DNA of 64,000 nt from Myxococcales bacterium 68-20 (GTDB lineage Bacteria; Myxococcota_A; Polyangia; Polyangiales; Polyangiaceae): the NCBI GenBank assembly GCA_001899635.1, contig MKVQ01000002.1:1-64000 (forward strand). Direction: 5' to 3'. Positions within the stretch are counted from its first letter, which is position 1; the number at the start of each line of letters is the position of its first letter. The notes under the pieces were generated by a model that saw nothing but the letters and a program-made list of their open reading frames with translations, had not been told where the DNA came from and ran no database searches. Shown in pieces: positions 1-9,664 of this stretch. The position numbers and the translations under genes are program-made.

Positions 1-35
1 TCGGCGCCTCTACGTCGTAGCCGCCTGCCCTCGGC

Positions 36-788
36 TCACGAAGTTTCCTGCTGCCGAACTCCTGGCCGCAGATCTTCCGGATCGGAGTGGCCGATCACAA
101 CCTTTGTCGCACGGGCTGCACGGCTGGCAGGCTCCGGTGCGCGAACTGCCTCGGCGCTCGCTCGCTCGACCGCCAGGTGCTCACGCCGGCCGGCATCGGC
201 CTTAGCCCGAGCGCACCTCCTACACGTCCACGGCCGCAGCATGTCGCGCACCGGCTTCCAGCAAAGTGGGTTGGCGAGCACGTCCTCGCCGACGAGCTCG
301 CACCACGCTAGAGCACCGAACGCAGCGACCTTCTCGGCGTCGACCGCATGCGTCACCAAGACCTCGACGCCGACGCGGGCATGGCCGGCAGAGTAGAGCG
401 TCACGTCCGGCTGACGCCCCGATGGCAGCCGCTTCTCGACTCGGACCTCGTCGATGCCATCGGGGAGATGCTGTGTCGGGCCCGGGTCCCCACATGTCGT
501 GCACGGCGCGCGCAGCACGCTAGGTCGGGGACCCGCGCGCGCAAGCCATGCGAGGACCACGGCGGCGAGAAGGTACTTGGCACTGCGATGAGCATCGGTT
601 TCGAGCGCGCACACCGCCACTCCGGAGAGGTGCGCGAAGTGTCTGCGCGGGCCCCGGTCGCCTCCCCCACGCGGGATCACGGGACCGTCGCACTCTGGGC
701 ACGTATAGTCGGCGCCGCGAATCGCCGTCGCCGGTGAGACGAGCCGCCCCGTCTCGTCTCGTGCGAGGGCGATGAGCAGACCCCTCAT
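36..788 (-). CDS. CoiA-like predicted nuclease
   Basis: A 250-aa protein. The N-terminus has the form usual for competence CoiA-like proteins: a short hydrophobic strand ending in a DETGRLVSP segment, a zinc-knuckle start CPEC at about residues 29-32, and RRHFAHL, where the family has PHFAH. A central PD-(D/E)XK-like core follows: PDVTLY supplies the Asp and VGVEVLVTH the Glu strand. CoiA-like domains are predicted nucleases found in competence and in mobile elements. The reading frame extends to 1010, but the extra 74 residues are Arg-rich and family-unlike, so the ATG at 788 is preferred. It is the last gene of the defence island seen here, 200 bp after the preceding gene. Function is inferred from motifs only. 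Confidence 0.65.
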   Translation of the reverse strand: MRGLLIALARDETGRLVSPATAIRGADYTCPECDGPVIPRGGGDRGPRRHFAHLSGVAVCALETDAHRSAKYLLAAVVLAWLARAGPRPSVLRAPCTTCGDPGPTQHLPDGIDEVRVEKRLPSGRQPDVTLYSAGHARVGVEVLVTHAVDAEKVAAFGALAWCELVGEDVLANPLCWKPVRDMLRPWTCRRCARAKADAGRREHLAVERASAEAVRAPEPASRAARATKVVIGHSDPEDLRPGVRQQETS

Positions 789-988
789 CGCCACGTTGTC
801 GATACTACGCCCTCGGTAGCTGGACCGAAGTGTAGTCGTCCAGCGATCCGTTGCGCGGGGATACGTGGGATGGAGCACGTGGCTTTCAAGGCGTTTTCGC
901 TGCGGCTTGTGGCGTAGCGGCGTGCAGACCATGACGAGAGCGCGCTGGTCCGCCAGAGATGTCGCTCCGTCGAGACAGCGTCTAGAGG

Positions 989-1810
989 CTACTTCGGGCG
1001 TGAAGGCCATCCAAGGCGCCCGTACTCACGAGCGAGCCAGCCCTTCCGTTCGGAAGTCCTCATCGCACTCGCGACCTGCTCGTATTGGCTAGCACCGTCC
1101 GAGATGATGACGCGATTCGTCCGCGCGAAGCAGTGGTCCTCGAGGAACGGTGGCAGGGCCCCCCCCACGTAGACCATGATGTCGAAGCCGAAGAACGCGA
1201 CTCGATGCACATGGCAGCCGTCGTCGCGACGGCTCGCGGGCTCGTACAGGACGCGCCCGACCCCGGTCCGCGCGTCGAGCAACCAAAAGAGAAGACCGAC
1301 CCCCGCCGGCAGCGCGCTCTCGCGGCGCAGGAAGGCGGCAAACTCGGGTTCATATGTTCCAAGCCGCAGGTCCGGGAACGTCGTGCTGACCGAGGCACGC
1401 CAAACAATACTGGCAGCCAACCGGACGAGAGCATCTACCCGCAGTGCCGCGGCGTCAGCAACTCTGAACCTTCCGTTGGAGTGGACGACCTTCGCGGCTG
1501 CAAGCGCGGGGAATGTCCCATCTTCCTGGATTGCGACTTCCGCTGCGTAGGTCTCATCGTGATGGAGCAGGTCCTCGCATGCGGAGCACAGCATGTACTC
1601 GGCGGCCTGGCGGGGCTTCGCGATGGCAACGTTGTTGGACACCTGAATTGGCGTCGGTCTCTTCGGGTCGCCTGTCTTCACCACCCTGCGGTAGACCCAC
1701 CTCGGGACGATGTGACTCCAGCGGAGCACGCTGGTCGTTCCGCACAACTTGCATGGGGCGGTCGGATCGCCAGAGGGCGGGCCCGACACGTGAGCTCCGC
1801 CGTCGTTCAC
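989..1810 (-). CDS. HNH-like zinc-motif protein, function unknown
   Basis: A 273-aa protein with a GTG start chosen at 1810; an upstream ATG at 1903 would add an Arg-rich tail that looks non-coding. The N-terminal third shows CKLCG, then WSHIVPRWVYR, then CSAC. This spacing (CxxC, SHxxP, CxxC) is that of zinc-bound HNH-like proteins that mark recombination or restriction loci. The remainder has alternating hydrophobic strands and no recognised motif. It lies 170 bp downstream of the large NTPase-nuclease gene on the same strand, so it may be the tail of that transcript. Whether it cuts DNA is unknown: the final His of a classical HNH motif is not evident. Confidence 0.5.
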   Translation of the reverse strand: MNDGGAHVSGPPSGDPTAPCKLCGTTSVLRWSHIVPRWVYRRVVKTGDPKRPTPIQVSNNVAIAKPRQAAEYMLCSACEDLLHHDETYAAEVAIQEDGTFPALAAAKVVHSNGRFRVADAAALRVDALVRLAASIVWRASVSTTFPDLRLGTYEPEFAAFLRRESALPAGVGLLFWLLDARTGVGRVLYEPASRRDDGCHVHRVAFFGFDIMVYVGGALPPFLEDHCFARTNRVIISDGASQYEQVASAMRTSERKGWLAREYGRLGWPSRPK

Positions 1811-1982
1811 GCCAGCACCGCCCCGACATCGCGAGCGCCTTCGTGCACTGGTATTGTCGCGTTCGGACGAACGTGATCCCCAAACTGAGGGCGCAGCGGC
1901 CAAGGCTCTCGTCCCCTTCGCTGGAGAAACTCGGCTGGGTCAGGCGCTCGAGCGGCTCCGTCGGCCCCGGGGCAGCAAGAAG

Positions 1983-4900
1983 TCATTGCCGGCCTCTGGG
2001 CGATCGCGACGGCTCGGTCGGACGGCGTGCGGTCCTCTTCGACTTCTTGGTCGACTTCCGCGCTGGCGCCATCTTCGTCTTGGCCTTTGGCTTGGCTTTT
2101 ACTTTCATTGCGGCCTTCGCCTTCGCTCTCGTCCGGGTAGCCGTCTTCTTCCCCCGTCGACTGCCAGATCCCGATGGCACGCCTTCCTCAGATCCTCCAG
2201 CTGCGTTATCGCCGCCGTCCGACCACTGGCATGGCAGGGCCACGACGTCGATGGTGAGCGACGGGTGCTCTCGCAGGCAATCATCACGTCGTGTTTGCAG
2301 ATCGCGCAGCAGCTTCGCGGAGTTCCGATCCGCTCCAGTCATACCCACTACGTAGAGACCGTGAGATCGCCCCTCGCCAAGCAGATAGCTTTTCACGAGC
2401 TGGTCTCGGAGCGCTTTTCGCACCCGAGCATCGTGCGACCACTTGATCTCGATGACGACAGAGCCAAGTCGCTGCTCCGGGAGTGCCGTAATTATCAGGA
2501 CATCGAAGCGCCGACGCCGCTGCACTTGCTGTTCACGTGGCAACTCGACACGTGCGACAGGCGAATAGAGCGGAAGCAGATCTTCAAGACGTCGCCGGAC
2601 GTAGGCCTGAAGCGCAGCTTCCCTCGCCTTCGACTCCTCACCTCCGGTCGGTCGAAACCAGAACATGTCGATGTCATTGCCAACCGACGCACCAATGTGG
2701 TTCGCCAGGATCTCCCGCGCGAGGCGGTGGAGGTCTGCTTCTGAGCGAAGGAACCGGAACAGCGACTCATCGAGCACGCGTACAACGTCGCGGGGAGATG
2801 GAAGCCATCGCACCTCGAGTTCTTCAAGCACGGAACGTATGTCGCAATTCGCGACAAATTGTTCTTTCCACCTGCCAATCGTCGGATCGAGAACCGCTAG
2901 GCGCTCGACTGCCGCCACGGCTTCCGGCGATGGGTCACTAATCAGTCGATCCAGAAAGCGCGTCCGCAACGCACGCGCGTCGTCTGCCGGCGTCACGACT
3001 CGGGGACCGAGATCTTCTGGCTCGTGTCCGAGCACCGCGAAGAAGTGCGCGATCACGTCCTCCATGAACGGCACATCAGCCACGTCATCAATCGCGATCG
3101 CCGGAGTGCGATGACGGTCGAACCAGGGGCGAAGGATCGTCAGGTCACGTTCGGTCCGTAAAGCCGCCCTCAAGCGAGGCCAGCTTCCTCGCGGGTCAAG
3201 AGCGGCGAGACATTCGAGCGCGGCGGCACGCAGTTCATCGGTGCTAAAGCAATCCTCGACTGCGGCAAGGACTTCCTTGCGAGCGCCCTCCTCGTGCGCA
3301 TGCTCGGGAAGACAGAGCAGCAGCGCTCGGCGCGATGCGGTGGCGTACGAGGCGTCGCGTACCAGCGCGGAAACGACTCTAACGAAACGCGCCGTCCACA
3401 ACTCCGGAGGCAGAGAGTATGCGATGTGGACGTGCTCACTCTGCGCTCGCAGCTCCCGACGTATCGCTCCCGCAGCCGCTACCTCCGCGAGTTCACCGTG
3501 GTCCTCGATCAAGTACGAAACCGCGGCGGCAATCTCCTCCCGCAGATCGAACAGCAGCGTAGGGAGCCATCGTTCGACGGTGGCGGTATCAGAGCGAACA
3601 TCCTGACGGCGGAGGACGAGGGCCGCCACGGCGGCCGCTTCGTACAGAATTGCTACCGGGAATGAGCTACCCGCATCGGGAATCGGTGTTGGCGACGCCG
3701 CGGGCAACGCGGCGACCATCGCCGCGATGACGGCTGCCCGTTCATCATCCTGGAGTTCATCAAACGAGCCAGTGATATCACTGCGCGCCCAGCCTTCGGT
3801 GGCGAAGCAATAGGCCCCGAGCGCGCGCAGACGATTGGACGGCGGCATGTCGCTCTCGAGGACCGTACGAAGGACATCCCTCAAAGCACGTCGAGTTTGC
3901 GGCTCCCGCGGTGGGTGGCGTCTCAACCACTCCTGACGGCTCGCCTCAGCTTCCGCCCAGTCGCGATCGAGTTCGGCTAGAACGTCGGCACGCGCCTCAA
4001 GAAACGCAGTCGCTTCGCTTGTCGCTCCTGGTCCCAACACGCCAGACGCGCGGAGACGGTAGATTGTCGCCACATACTTTCGCGCTCCTGTCGTTGTCCC
4101 GTCTTCAATCAGCCAGGAGAAGTCATCCTGGCTGATGAAGCGGTCGACGCGGTAAGGGCGATCGTCGAGGCTCGCAAACGCGACCCGTCGCAACTCCTTC
4201 TTGTTGCGGAAAGCGTCGTCGATCTCGGCCGATACACCACGGTGGTTCGCTGTCCGCTCGTCATCAAGGAAAAGACTGACGAGGGCATCTACGTCTGCCG
4301 CTTCGGCGTCGCGTTGCGACGCAAGTAGTTTCACTGCAGCCTCGCGAAGCTCCTCGAGAATCGCCTCGTCGATCGACGGCAGCTCGGCTGCACGCACCTC
4401 GTCAGTCCAGGACTGCACCAGCAAGAGAGCTTCTTCGTGCGTGAGCGCGGCTTCGATTGCGCTGACGAGCGCCGCGCGAGCGTCATAGTGATGTGGCTCC
4501 GGACGTTCCGCGAGTGAGGCGACGCGCAGCGGTCGTTCCAGCCCGCGCTCAAGCAATACGCGCAACGCTCTCGCACGTAGGACGGACGATGATGAAGGGG
4601 CGGCGCTCGCAAGCGCCGTCAGCCCCTGGATGTGCACGAGACTCCCGAGATCTGACAGGTAATAGACCGCGCGTTCGCGCAGCTCGATGTCCTCATCGTT
4701 GGAAAGCACAATCGTGAGCGCGTTGTCGGCGAACGACCCGGCGATACGATTGACTTGCGCGATGTCGAAGAGAACCTGGCGGCCACCGCTCGCCAATGTT
4801 CGATTACTCACGCGACTCGCCAGGTCGTCTTCGAGTCCGCCAACGTTCAACCACCGAAGCATGTCCTGACCCTTGATCCACGTCGTAACTCGGCCCGCCG

Positions 4901-6113
4901 CGGCCACGAGTCTGTCGACCCAGTCACGCACCTCGTCGCGCGAGAAGCGCGAGACGCGATTCCCATCAGCGACGAGCACCGGCCGGTCAGGTCCATTCAG
5001 AGCGGCAAACGTGGCCGCATACTGCGTGAGGTCATCGCGGAGCTTCCCATCGGGGCCCGTAACGAGCGAGTGCAGCGATTCCGGCGTGACACTACTTGTG
5101 GCGAGAGCCGCCAAGATCTCTTCGGCGAAGCGATACCGGAAGCGGTATTCGCCGTCGGCCGTGCGTTTGAGAAGGGACGTATAACGCAGCTCGCGAGCTG
5201 CGACGCGGAGTTGTTCGTCGTTCCGCGGGAACAGATCGTGAGGGAGCAATCGACCGCCCGGCCTGTCGAGTTCGATCGCGCGATGGCGAGCGAGAAGTGA
5301 GACCGCGGCGAAACGTTCCGCTGCACGGACACGAGCTGATGCCGTAGTCCGGAGGGGCGGACCACCTCGAAGGCGCTTCTCTTCGCACAGCGCTTCAAGC
5401 ATGCCTCTCCAGACGTCAGCAGGCACGACGTCGCCTTCGCGACCGGCCAGAAACGTGGTCGCAACATGGTACCGAGCGAACTGCCGCAGCAAAGGGTTCG
5501 CGAGATGAGCACATAGCCTCTGCCACGTCTCCTCCGTAAGGCCCCTTCGCGCTTCGCAACGATCCATCGGCAACAAGCGCATCACCGGACACGGTCCGAA
5601 GACCCTCTCAACGTTGGCGTGAACGTCATTCAGAGAGGCGTCGTTTCGCGATAGAACGACAACGCGGAGCGCGCTGGCCACCGGCTCCGCGGCGCGCACT
5701 GTCTCAAGCACTTCCACGACACTGATGCCGCTGTAGACTCCCTCGTCAGCCGCATCGATGACACACCAGGCGAGGCCGCGAGTCAGATCTCCATCGCCGA
5801 TCCATCGCGGGCTGTAATTCTGTCGACGCTCCTCGAGGCTCAGCAGAAACGCCCGCCCGCCACACCGAACGGCGGCAGCCTCGAGATGGCGTGATACGAA
5901 CGTCTTTCCAGCCCACGGCTCCCCGACGATCATCACGACCCTCGGCCCAAGAGCTTCCCGCAGGTGACGCCGACCGGGTACGCGGGAAGGAACCAGGAAA
6001 CCGAGCTCGTCGTACCAGGAGGGATCATCCTCCACGTCGTTGTCGAGCAGCCATCGATCGGGCCCCTCGTACGCGCCGTCTGGTGCACTTGTCGTCGCCT
6101 GATTCGTCATCAT
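1983..6113 (-). CDS. NACHT-like NTPase with helical repeats and C-terminal PD-(D/E)XK nuclease
   Basis: A 1376-aa protein (GTG-ATG-ATG at the start; the first ATG is used). Near residue 60 there is a Walker A motif GEPWAGKT, and about 75 residues on a Walker B strand WCVIDAADEG followed by LRVVVLSRND, the layout of NACHT/STAND NTPases. A winged-helix-like stretch and a long alpha-helical middle of HEAT/TPR character follow. About 130 residues before the end, FDVLII and VVIEIKWS give the D and E-x-K of a PD-(D/E)XK restriction fold. The last 60 residues are a Lys/Ala/Arg tail likely to bind nucleic acid. The architecture is sensor/switch/nuclease, as in single-gene anti-phage ATPases, but here the nuclease is at the C-terminus. 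Defence role is inferred. Confidence 0.75.
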   Translation of the reverse strand: MMTNQATTSAPDGAYEGPDRWLLDNDVEDDPSWYDELGFLVPSRVPGRRHLREALGPRVVMIVGEPWAGKTFVSRHLEAAAVRCGGRAFLLSLEERRQNYSPRWIGDGDLTRGLAWCVIDAADEGVYSGISVVEVLETVRAAEPVASALRVVVLSRNDASLNDVHANVERVFGPCPVMRLLPMDRCEARRGLTEETWQRLCAHLANPLLRQFARYHVATTFLAGREGDVVPADVWRGMLEALCEEKRLRGGPPLRTTASARVRAAERFAAVSLLARHRAIELDRPGGRLLPHDLFPRNDEQLRVAARELRYTSLLKRTADGEYRFRYRFAEEILAALATSSVTPESLHSLVTGPDGKLRDDLTQYAATFAALNGPDRPVLVADGNRVSRFSRDEVRDWVDRLVAAAGRVTTWIKGQDMLRWLNVGGLEDDLASRVSNRTLASGGRQVLFDIAQVNRIAGSFADNALTIVLSNDEDIELRERAVYYLSDLGSLVHIQGLTALASAAPSSSSVLRARALRVLLERGLERPLRVASLAERPEPHHYDARAALVSAIEAALTHEEALLLVQSWTDEVRAAELPSIDEAILEELREAAVKLLASQRDAEAADVDALVSLFLDDERTANHRGVSAEIDDAFRNKKELRRVAFASLDDRPYRVDRFISQDDFSWLIEDGTTTGARKYVATIYRLRASGVLGPGATSEATAFLEARADVLAELDRDWAEAEASRQEWLRRHPPREPQTRRALRDVLRTVLESDMPPSNRLRALGAYCFATEGWARSDITGSFDELQDDERAAVIAAMVAALPAASPTPIPDAGSSFPVAILYEAAAVAALVLRRQDVRSDTATVERWLPTLLFDLREEIAAAVSYLIEDHGELAEVAAAGAIRRELRAQSEHVHIAYSLPPELWTARFVRVVSALVRDASYATASRRALLLCLPEHAHEEGARKEVLAAVEDCFSTDELRAAALECLAALDPRGSWPRLRAALRTERDLTILRPWFDRHRTPAIAIDDVADVPFMEDVIAHFFAVLGHEPEDLGPRVVTPADDARALRTRFLDRLISDPSPEAVAAVERLAVLDPTIGRWKEQFVANCDIRSVLEELEVRWLPSPRDVVRVLDESLFRFLRSEADLHRLAREILANHIGASVGNDIDMFWFRPTGGEESKAREAALQAYVRRRLEDLLPLYSPVARVELPREQQVQRRRRFDVLIITALPEQRLGSVVIEIKWSHDARVRKALRDQLVKSYLLGEGRSHGLYVVGMTGADRNSAKLLRDLQTRRDDCLREHPSLTIDVVALPCQWSDGGDNAAGGSEEGVPSGSGSRRGKKTATRTRAKAKAAMKVKAKPKAKTKMAPARKSTKKSKRTARRPTEPSRSPRGRQ

Positions 6114-6116
6114 CAC

Positions 6117-6543
6117 GTGAGTTCCGGTTGCAAAGTCCAGTGCACGCTCAAGACTTCACTCATCGAACCGCTCCTCGTCATGCTCCCGCTACCCTGCGCC
6201 TCGCGGCGGTAGACGCAGCTTGTTCTGCAGCCCATTGGCGACCCCTGCGAAGGTGGTACGTCTTGAACGCGGCGGCCCGTGCCGCTTTCCGCCTCCTGCT
6301 GACCGGCGACGTCACCCAGTAGACTTGGCCATCGTGGCGCCCGTGCTCGAACCCGCTGTACACGTCGTCGTCCTCGAAGCGCGTCCAAGGCGCGCTCCAT
6401 GAGGAGGATCCATGATCGGGCTTCCGTGCCGGCTGGCCTAGCCGCTCCTGCCTCCCTGATGGGCCCGCTCAAGGGATCGTCCGGTCTCGTGGTGTCACGG
6501 CGCCCTCTTTGACCCCTGGGCGGTTGCATAGTGCAGCTCGCCA
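6117..6543. other. Intergenic stretch between two defence genes, possible small Arg-rich ORF
   Basis: A 427-bp gap between the HSDR_N gene and the NTPase-nuclease gene. It is the only long gap in the minus-strand series, so it probably holds the promoter of the NTPase-nuclease gene. A minus-strand frame at 6178-6363 (61 aa, GTG start) reads as a plausible basic peptide beginning MYSGFEHGRHDGQVYW, but no family is recognised and no good ribosome binding site is seen. No convincing sigma-70 promoter could be picked by eye. Confidence 0.3.
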
Positions 6544-8835
6544 TCAATCGTCGTGCACTGCTGCCTGGAGCGCTTCGGCCCACCACTCTCGCAGCAGCGC
6601 CGCAGCTTGCGTCGATGCTTTCTCTACGGCCGGATTGGTGCTGGTCTTTGCCGTCAGCGCGACTGTCAATACACGCCAGGCCAGGTGCGCTTCCTTCCGT
6701 TCCATCGCCATCTCCGCGAGCTGCACGATCTCGTTCGGATGGGAGTGCGCGTGAAGCAACATCGCTTGAAGCAGCGGCTCAACAATGCCTGCCGAGAAGC
6801 ACGGTACGGAGCCGATTCCCGGAACATCATGAGCGTGGAGTCCTGGCATACGAGCGAGTTCGGTTACTGGTGGCTGGAACAACAGGTGTGGCCACACACC
6901 GAGCGTCATGAAGATGGTGAAGTTCGCCGTTTCCGCGTAGCCATCCACGGCCATGGGCCATGATGCGACGTGACTGAGAACGAGCCAAGGTTGCAGATCC
7001 CCAACGACCTCTTCGTCCATGCCTTCGCCGAAGTGCAATCGGATCCGGCCATCCTTTAGCAGCAAGTCGACGCGCACCCCCTCTTTGAGCCGCGATGTCT
7101 TGGGCTTTCGGTTGAGGAGCATCGGGATCGCAACTCCCAGAAGCCGTTCGTTTCCTCCGGCGGCTCGCATCAGCGCAGCAGCGAACACGACCTCGCCCGC
7201 CGGAATGACATTGGACAGGCGCAGTAGGCGCTCGATCTCCGTCTTGATTGCTGAATTGTCGTTGAGCTTCCCGAGTGTGACGGACCATTCATCTGCAACG
7301 TCGTGGCCCAGAAGTTCTTCGACCCGGATCAGGAGGCGTGGTCCAAGCTCCTTGGTATCGAGCCATGACACGAAGCCGTACGTGCGGAGTCGTTCGACGC
7401 GTGCCTCTCCTAGCTCACGTTCAAGAAGCCCTGCATCGACCGAGGGCCGCCCCCAGTTTGCGAGCAGCCAACCTGGATCCTCTACGTGTTGCTCGACATC
7501 GATAAGGTAAGCCTTGGCCAGCGCACGGAGATCGAACTTCACGCTCGCTTCCGACGCAAACGCGCGGTGGGAAGCCGCCAGCGCCGAGGGCCCCGGTATC
7601 GCCGGTAGCATCACCTTCCTCACACGACCATCCGCAGCCCCAGGCCCAAACCGCTGCGGCCGATCGGCGGCGATCAAGCGCAGTGTGCGCGGCCATCGCA
7701 ATCGTGGTTCGTGCTGCGCACCGTTGAAGAAGCATGCATCACATGTCTCTTCGAGGATCTTCTCCGCCGCATAGAACTCGTCATCCGAAAGGGGCTCAAC
7801 GTCAACGACGTCCGCAATGCGGCCCATCAGCGACTGTTGACTGCGACCGGGTACGGTGGACAGTCGCCGCCACGTCTCCGCGTTTAGTCCAAGTACCATC
7901 CTCAGTGCGCCGGCTTCCGCCAGATCGATCAGCTCGTCGAAGTGGTTGCCGGGAAGACCGTCGATCACGAGCGTGATGCCCGCCAGACTGCCGGCCGTAT
8001 TCAGCCAGCTACGTATGTCGTCCTTCGAGATGCCGAACGTCAGCTCGCGACTCAAACGGTTGGCAATGAGCTGCAGTACGTCCGAGCTGGCGCTGCCATC
8101 GATGTACAAGCACGGCGTGACGTCCGGACTCCTGGCGACCTGCGCGAGAACATGAGTTACACCCGAAAGTGGAGGTCCGTTGACAACCACGAGTCGAGCA
8201 CCACCGCGAAGGAGCTTCGCGACTTCCAATGCCGCTTCGCGCGGGAACGAGAGACCGCGAGTGAGTGGGTGTCGGAGATCTCGAAGGCGGCCGGTGATCG
8301 CTTCAATGGCCTCACGGTTCCAGGAGGCGACCATCTGGGCCCAAGTGATTGGCGACGCGCCCAGGAGGGTTCGCACTGCGTCCTCGGAACCAGCCGTTGC
8401 TACCTCCGCCGCCGCTGAGAGGATGGCATCCAGCCGCGCAGCAGCAATGTCATCGGACGGAAGCTCGGTGCCGTCGTACGTGCGTCGGATCGTGGTCGTC
8501 CTTCCGTTGGTCACCAGAGTCAGCGGAACGGGTGGTTCATGAAGTCGCGCGTAAGACAGGGCCTGAGCAACGTCCTTTGCCTCGATGGTGACATCCGCTG
8601 CCTTGAGCTCCGCAATCAGGAGTGGCCTACCCCCCACAAGGACGAGTACGTCGAATCGGCCGTACGCTGCGTCCTTGTCGGTGACTAACCCATCGATCGT
8701 GATCGTCTGATGGCCGAGTCTGAGGTGAAGGTATCGCTCCAGTTTGATCTGCGCAGGCAACAGCGGCAGTGCCGCTCGGATCTGACGCTCGATGTGAGCC
8801 TGCAGTTCGGCTTCGTTTCCGACGGTGGTCGTCAT
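6544..8835 (-). CDS. HSDR_N-type nuclease fused to a degenerate P-loop NTPase
   Basis: A 763-aa protein; the ATG at 8835 has a GAGG ribosome site and follows the HNH stop by 49 bp. Residues about 10-130 match the N-terminal domain of type I restriction R subunits: GRFDVLVLV gives the acidic residue and LLIAELKAADV the E-x-K of the PD-(D/E)XK centre. Further on, VVVNGPPLSGVTHV stands where a Walker A should be, but the invariant Lys is Val. A Walker B-like GITLVIDGLPG follows about 75 residues later. The C-terminal 400 residues are alpha-helical with no motif recognised. There is no helicase core, so it is not an HsdR. It may be a nuclease with a non-hydrolysing regulatory domain; this is inference. 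Confidence 0.65.
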   Translation of the reverse strand: MTTTVGNEAELQAHIERQIRAALPLLPAQIKLERYLHLRLGHQTITIDGLVTDKDAAYGRFDVLVLVGGRPLLIAELKAADVTIEAKDVAQALSYARLHEPPVPLTLVTNGRTTTIRRTYDGTELPSDDIAAARLDAILSAAAEVATAGSEDAVRTLLGASPITWAQMVASWNREAIEAITGRLRDLRHPLTRGLSFPREAALEVAKLLRGGARLVVVNGPPLSGVTHVLAQVARSPDVTPCLYIDGSASSDVLQLIANRLSRELTFGISKDDIRSWLNTAGSLAGITLVIDGLPGNHFDELIDLAEAGALRMVLGLNAETWRRLSTVPGRSQQSLMGRIADVVDVEPLSDDEFYAAEKILEETCDACFFNGAQHEPRLRWPRTLRLIAADRPQRFGPGAADGRVRKVMLPAIPGPSALAASHRAFASEASVKFDLRALAKAYLIDVEQHVEDPGWLLANWGRPSVDAGLLERELGEARVERLRTYGFVSWLDTKELGPRLLIRVEELLGHDVADEWSVTLGKLNDNSAIKTEIERLLRLSNVIPAGEVVFAAALMRAAGGNERLLGVAIPMLLNRKPKTSRLKEGVRVDLLLKDGRIRLHFGEGMDEEVVGDLQPWLVLSHVASWPMAVDGYAETANFTIFMTLGVWPHLLFQPPVTELARMPGLHAHDVPGIGSVPCFSAGIVEPLLQAMLLHAHSHPNEIVQLAEMAMERKEAHLAWRVLTVALTAKTSTNPAVEKASTQAAALLREWWAEALQAAVHDD

Positions 8836-8884
8836 GGTCGCCTCGAGGTGGATCCGACGCGAGAGCCCAAGCTCTCTAATCCGA

Positions 8885-9664
8885 TCACGGTGCCCGTCCC
8901 TTGGTGAACACTCGGTCTCGGTGCCACGGAAGATAAGCGTGGTGCCCCTCGGTGAGCCCTCGCACGCGAAGCGGCTGCGCAAGACCGAGAGTCACACGAG
9001 CGGAGACGTCGAGGGCGTCGCTTACGACGATAGCGCCGTCGTCACCTACCGTGATGAAGCCACGATCGAACGCAGCATCGAGGTGTGGCGCGAGCAGGAG
9101 GCCGTTGTAGATGTCGAGCCGCTCGGCGTCCGTTGCGCAGTCGGCCCAGGGTTTGATGTGACTCGCGCGGAGAAGCGCGGGCACGGCGAGCCCGGTGACG
9201 GCGCACCGCCCCTCCCAGAGGTCTAGCAGGCCATCGCGGAAGAGGTTCTGCCCGACGCGCTGGACCGCAAGGCTCTCGGCTTCCGTCGTCCTTGGAAGCG
9301 TGGCGGTTTGCTTCTCGAAGGTGTGAAGGAGCTCGTTCGGCAGCGCCTTCGAGAGCTGGAACGCGCGACGCAATAGCCGGTGGAGCGCGGGCACATCCGG
9401 CACGGTGCGTCCAGCAACGGCGCTGTTCGGCAGGGGTGCTGCCATCGGTGTACCGTACTCGCCGACCGCACGGGCGACGTTCTGCTGCGAGAACGCGGCG
9501 AGGAACACGGCGTCGCCGAACGCGCCAAGCCACACGCGCAGCGGGCACTGCGTGCTCGCGAAGACGAGCCAGTCACCTTCGGGCTCAAGCCCCTGGTCGA
9601 AGCCGTTGTCGGTGGCCGCCTTCTCGAGGCGCGAGACGAGGATGGGCGAGAGCGCAGTCGTCAC
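8885..9664 (-). CDS. HNH endonuclease
   Basis: A 259-aa protein with a GTG start overlapping the preceding stop as GTGA, so it is translationally coupled to the DUF1016 nuclease gene. The C-terminal 100 residues carry a classic HNH_2-type site: CAVTG, ASHIKPW, YNGLLLAPHLDAAFDRGFI, with the His of SHIKPW, the Asn of YNG and the His of APHLD as the H-N-H triad. The N-terminal 150 residues are a separate domain, as in many HNH proteins encoded beside restriction systems. Its place as the sixth gene of the operon suggests it supplies DNA cleavage, possibly gated by the helicases upstream. Confidence 0.85.
   Translation of the reverse strand: MTTALSPILVSRLEKAATDNGFDQGLEPEGDWLVFASTQCPLRVWLGAFGDAVFLAAFSQQNVARAVGEYGTPMAAPLPNSAVAGRTVPDVPALHRLLRRAFQLSKALPNELLHTFEKQTATLPRTTEAESLAVQRVGQNLFRDGLLDLWEGRCAVTGLAVPALLRASHIKPWADCATDAERLDIYNGLLLAPHLDAAFDRGFITVGDDGAIVVSDALDVSARVTLGLAQPLRVRGLTEGHHAYLPWHRDRVFTKGRAP

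Noticed and set aside
6544-8835. Type I restriction HsdR
   Set aside because: The HSDR_N nuclease is present but there is no helicase core and no HsdM/HsdS pair beside it.
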